This document shows, in pieces, positions 63,614 through 64,000 of a stretch of DNA of 64,000 bases (position 1 is its first letter; each line of letters begins with the position of its first letter). Made by a program: the position numbers and the translations under genes. Source of the DNA: Anditalea andensis (GTDB lineage Bacteria > Bacteroidota > Bacteroidia > Cytophagales > Cyclobacteriaceae); contig NZ_JMIH01000024.1 of NCBI RefSeq assembly GCF_000714815.1, forward strand, positions 310,001-374,000. Direction: 5' to 3'. The notes under the pieces were generated by a model that ran no database searches, was not told where the DNA came from, and was given only the letters and a program-made list of their open reading frames with translations.

Positions 63614-64000
63614 TTAATTTGGATATAGTTTTGGGTTGATTTTATTTTTTAAATAAATAGCGAGGTAAAAACCTATCAATGCAGATAAAATTCCGACTAA
63701 AGCTCCTATAAGCACGTCTCCAGGATAATGAACTCCTAAATAAATGCGCGTGTACGAAAAAATAGCCGCCCATAGAAATAACCATCCAAAACCCCTTATT
63801 TTTTTATAAAAGACCAGGCAAAAATAGGTCGCTACCGCAAATGCATTGGAAGCATGTGAGGATGCAAATCCATATAGTCCACCACAGTACCTATAGTTTA
63901 AAATCTGTCCTTCCCACCGAGTATCATGGCATGGCCTTAACCTACCAAAATAAGGTTTCATAAGTCCAGAAGTGCCCTGGTCTGCTAATAAAATGGCTAA
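63614..64000 (-). CDS. PAP2-family phosphatase, partial (runs off the window)
   Basis: The frame is open to base 64000, so the N-terminus lies outside. The visible part has the three PAP2 motifs: KPYFGRLRPC (K-x6-RP), SSHASNAF (the PSGH-like motif, with Ser in place of Pro) and SYTRIYLGVHYPGDV (SR-x5-H-x3-D-like, with Thr before Arg). Membrane segments surround them. It is probably an undecaprenyl-diphosphate or lipid phosphate phosphatase. Confidence 0.85.
   Translation of the reverse strand, partial: LAILLADQGTSGLMKPYFGRLRPCHDTRWEGQILNYRYCGGLYGFASSHASNAFAVATYFCLVFYKKIRGFGWLFLWAAIFSYTRIYLGVHYPGDVLIGALVGILSALIGFYLAIYLKNKINPKLYPN

Noticed and set aside
1-64000. tRNA, rRNA and CRISPR
   Set aside because: No cloverleaf with a TTCRA loop, no rRNA stretch and no regular direct-repeat/spacer array was seen in any spacer, although no dedicated scan could be run.

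Overview
The window reads as chromosomal DNA from a member of the Bacteroidota, most likely a free-living Cytophagales-type bacterium. Supporting signs are AT-rich sequence, weak or absent Shine-Dalgarno sites, a TTTG-N19-TAnnTTTG promoter, a TonB receptor with an N-terminal carboxypeptidase-like domain, a histone H1-like protein, a serine palmitoyltransferase-like enzyme, a DUF6913-type protein next to dapA, and a split metH behind a SAM-I riboswitch. No rRNA, tRNA, CRISPR array, prophage or intact insertion sequence was seen. Most of the window is ordinary core metabolism in short operons.

Layout. 1-9.2 kb: the end of an unknown gene, two outer-membrane proteins, a TonB-dependent receptor, a 106-bp MITE-like remnant, an unknown gene divergent from a WrbA-type flavoprotein, a methionine aminotransferase-like enzyme and a peptidase-like protein that has lost its HExxH zinc site. 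9.2-20.3 kb: a TSUP permease, an accC-DUF1015-maf operon, the sphingolipid-type synthase and H1-like protein, dapA with a DUF6913 gene, and a DEDDh exonuclease-BRCT gene beside an oversized ligA. 20.4-30.1 kb: a TetR regulator convergent with aceK, a lipoprotein-NUDIX pair, a DUF819 permease with a small 2Fe-2S protein, a decayed locus (secreted peptide plus 6-bladed propeller), and an S9 peptidase. 30.2-42.2 kb: a very large hybrid histidine kinase, an outer-membrane protein, and a methionine block (SAM riboswitch, metH in two pieces, metF behind a repeated leader, HMG-CoA lyase). 42.2-50.4 kb: merR-dprA, an M23 peptidase, alaS, gatB and a TlpA-like protein. 50.6-55.0 kb: a four-gene operon of secreted proteins ending in a leucine-rich-repeat protein. 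55.1-64 kb: a CPA2 antiporter, dps with a cysteine-less ArsC-like gene, small unknown genes, a thioesterase, pcm, ribE, a DegT aminotransferase and a truncated PAP2 phosphatase.

Three observations stand out. First, three palindromes of the form ACCCTATAA-N3-TTATAGGGT lie upstream of the TonB receptor, in the divergent spacer of the WrbA-like gene, and upstream of the TSUP permease. In the two single-direction cases the site ends 65-66 nt before the start codon, which suggests an undescribed regulon. Second, the 50.6-55.0 kb operon encodes exported proteins of which at least two share a GSKET-type N-terminal domain; the last protein is built from three WW-led leucine-rich modules. Third, several genes depart from their families: the dead peptidase, LigA with about 145 extra residues, a BRCT domain shared by two adjacent genes, and the cysteine-less ArsC fold in the dps transcription unit.

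All calls were made by reading the sequence and from recalled family knowledge. No database search or folding program was run.
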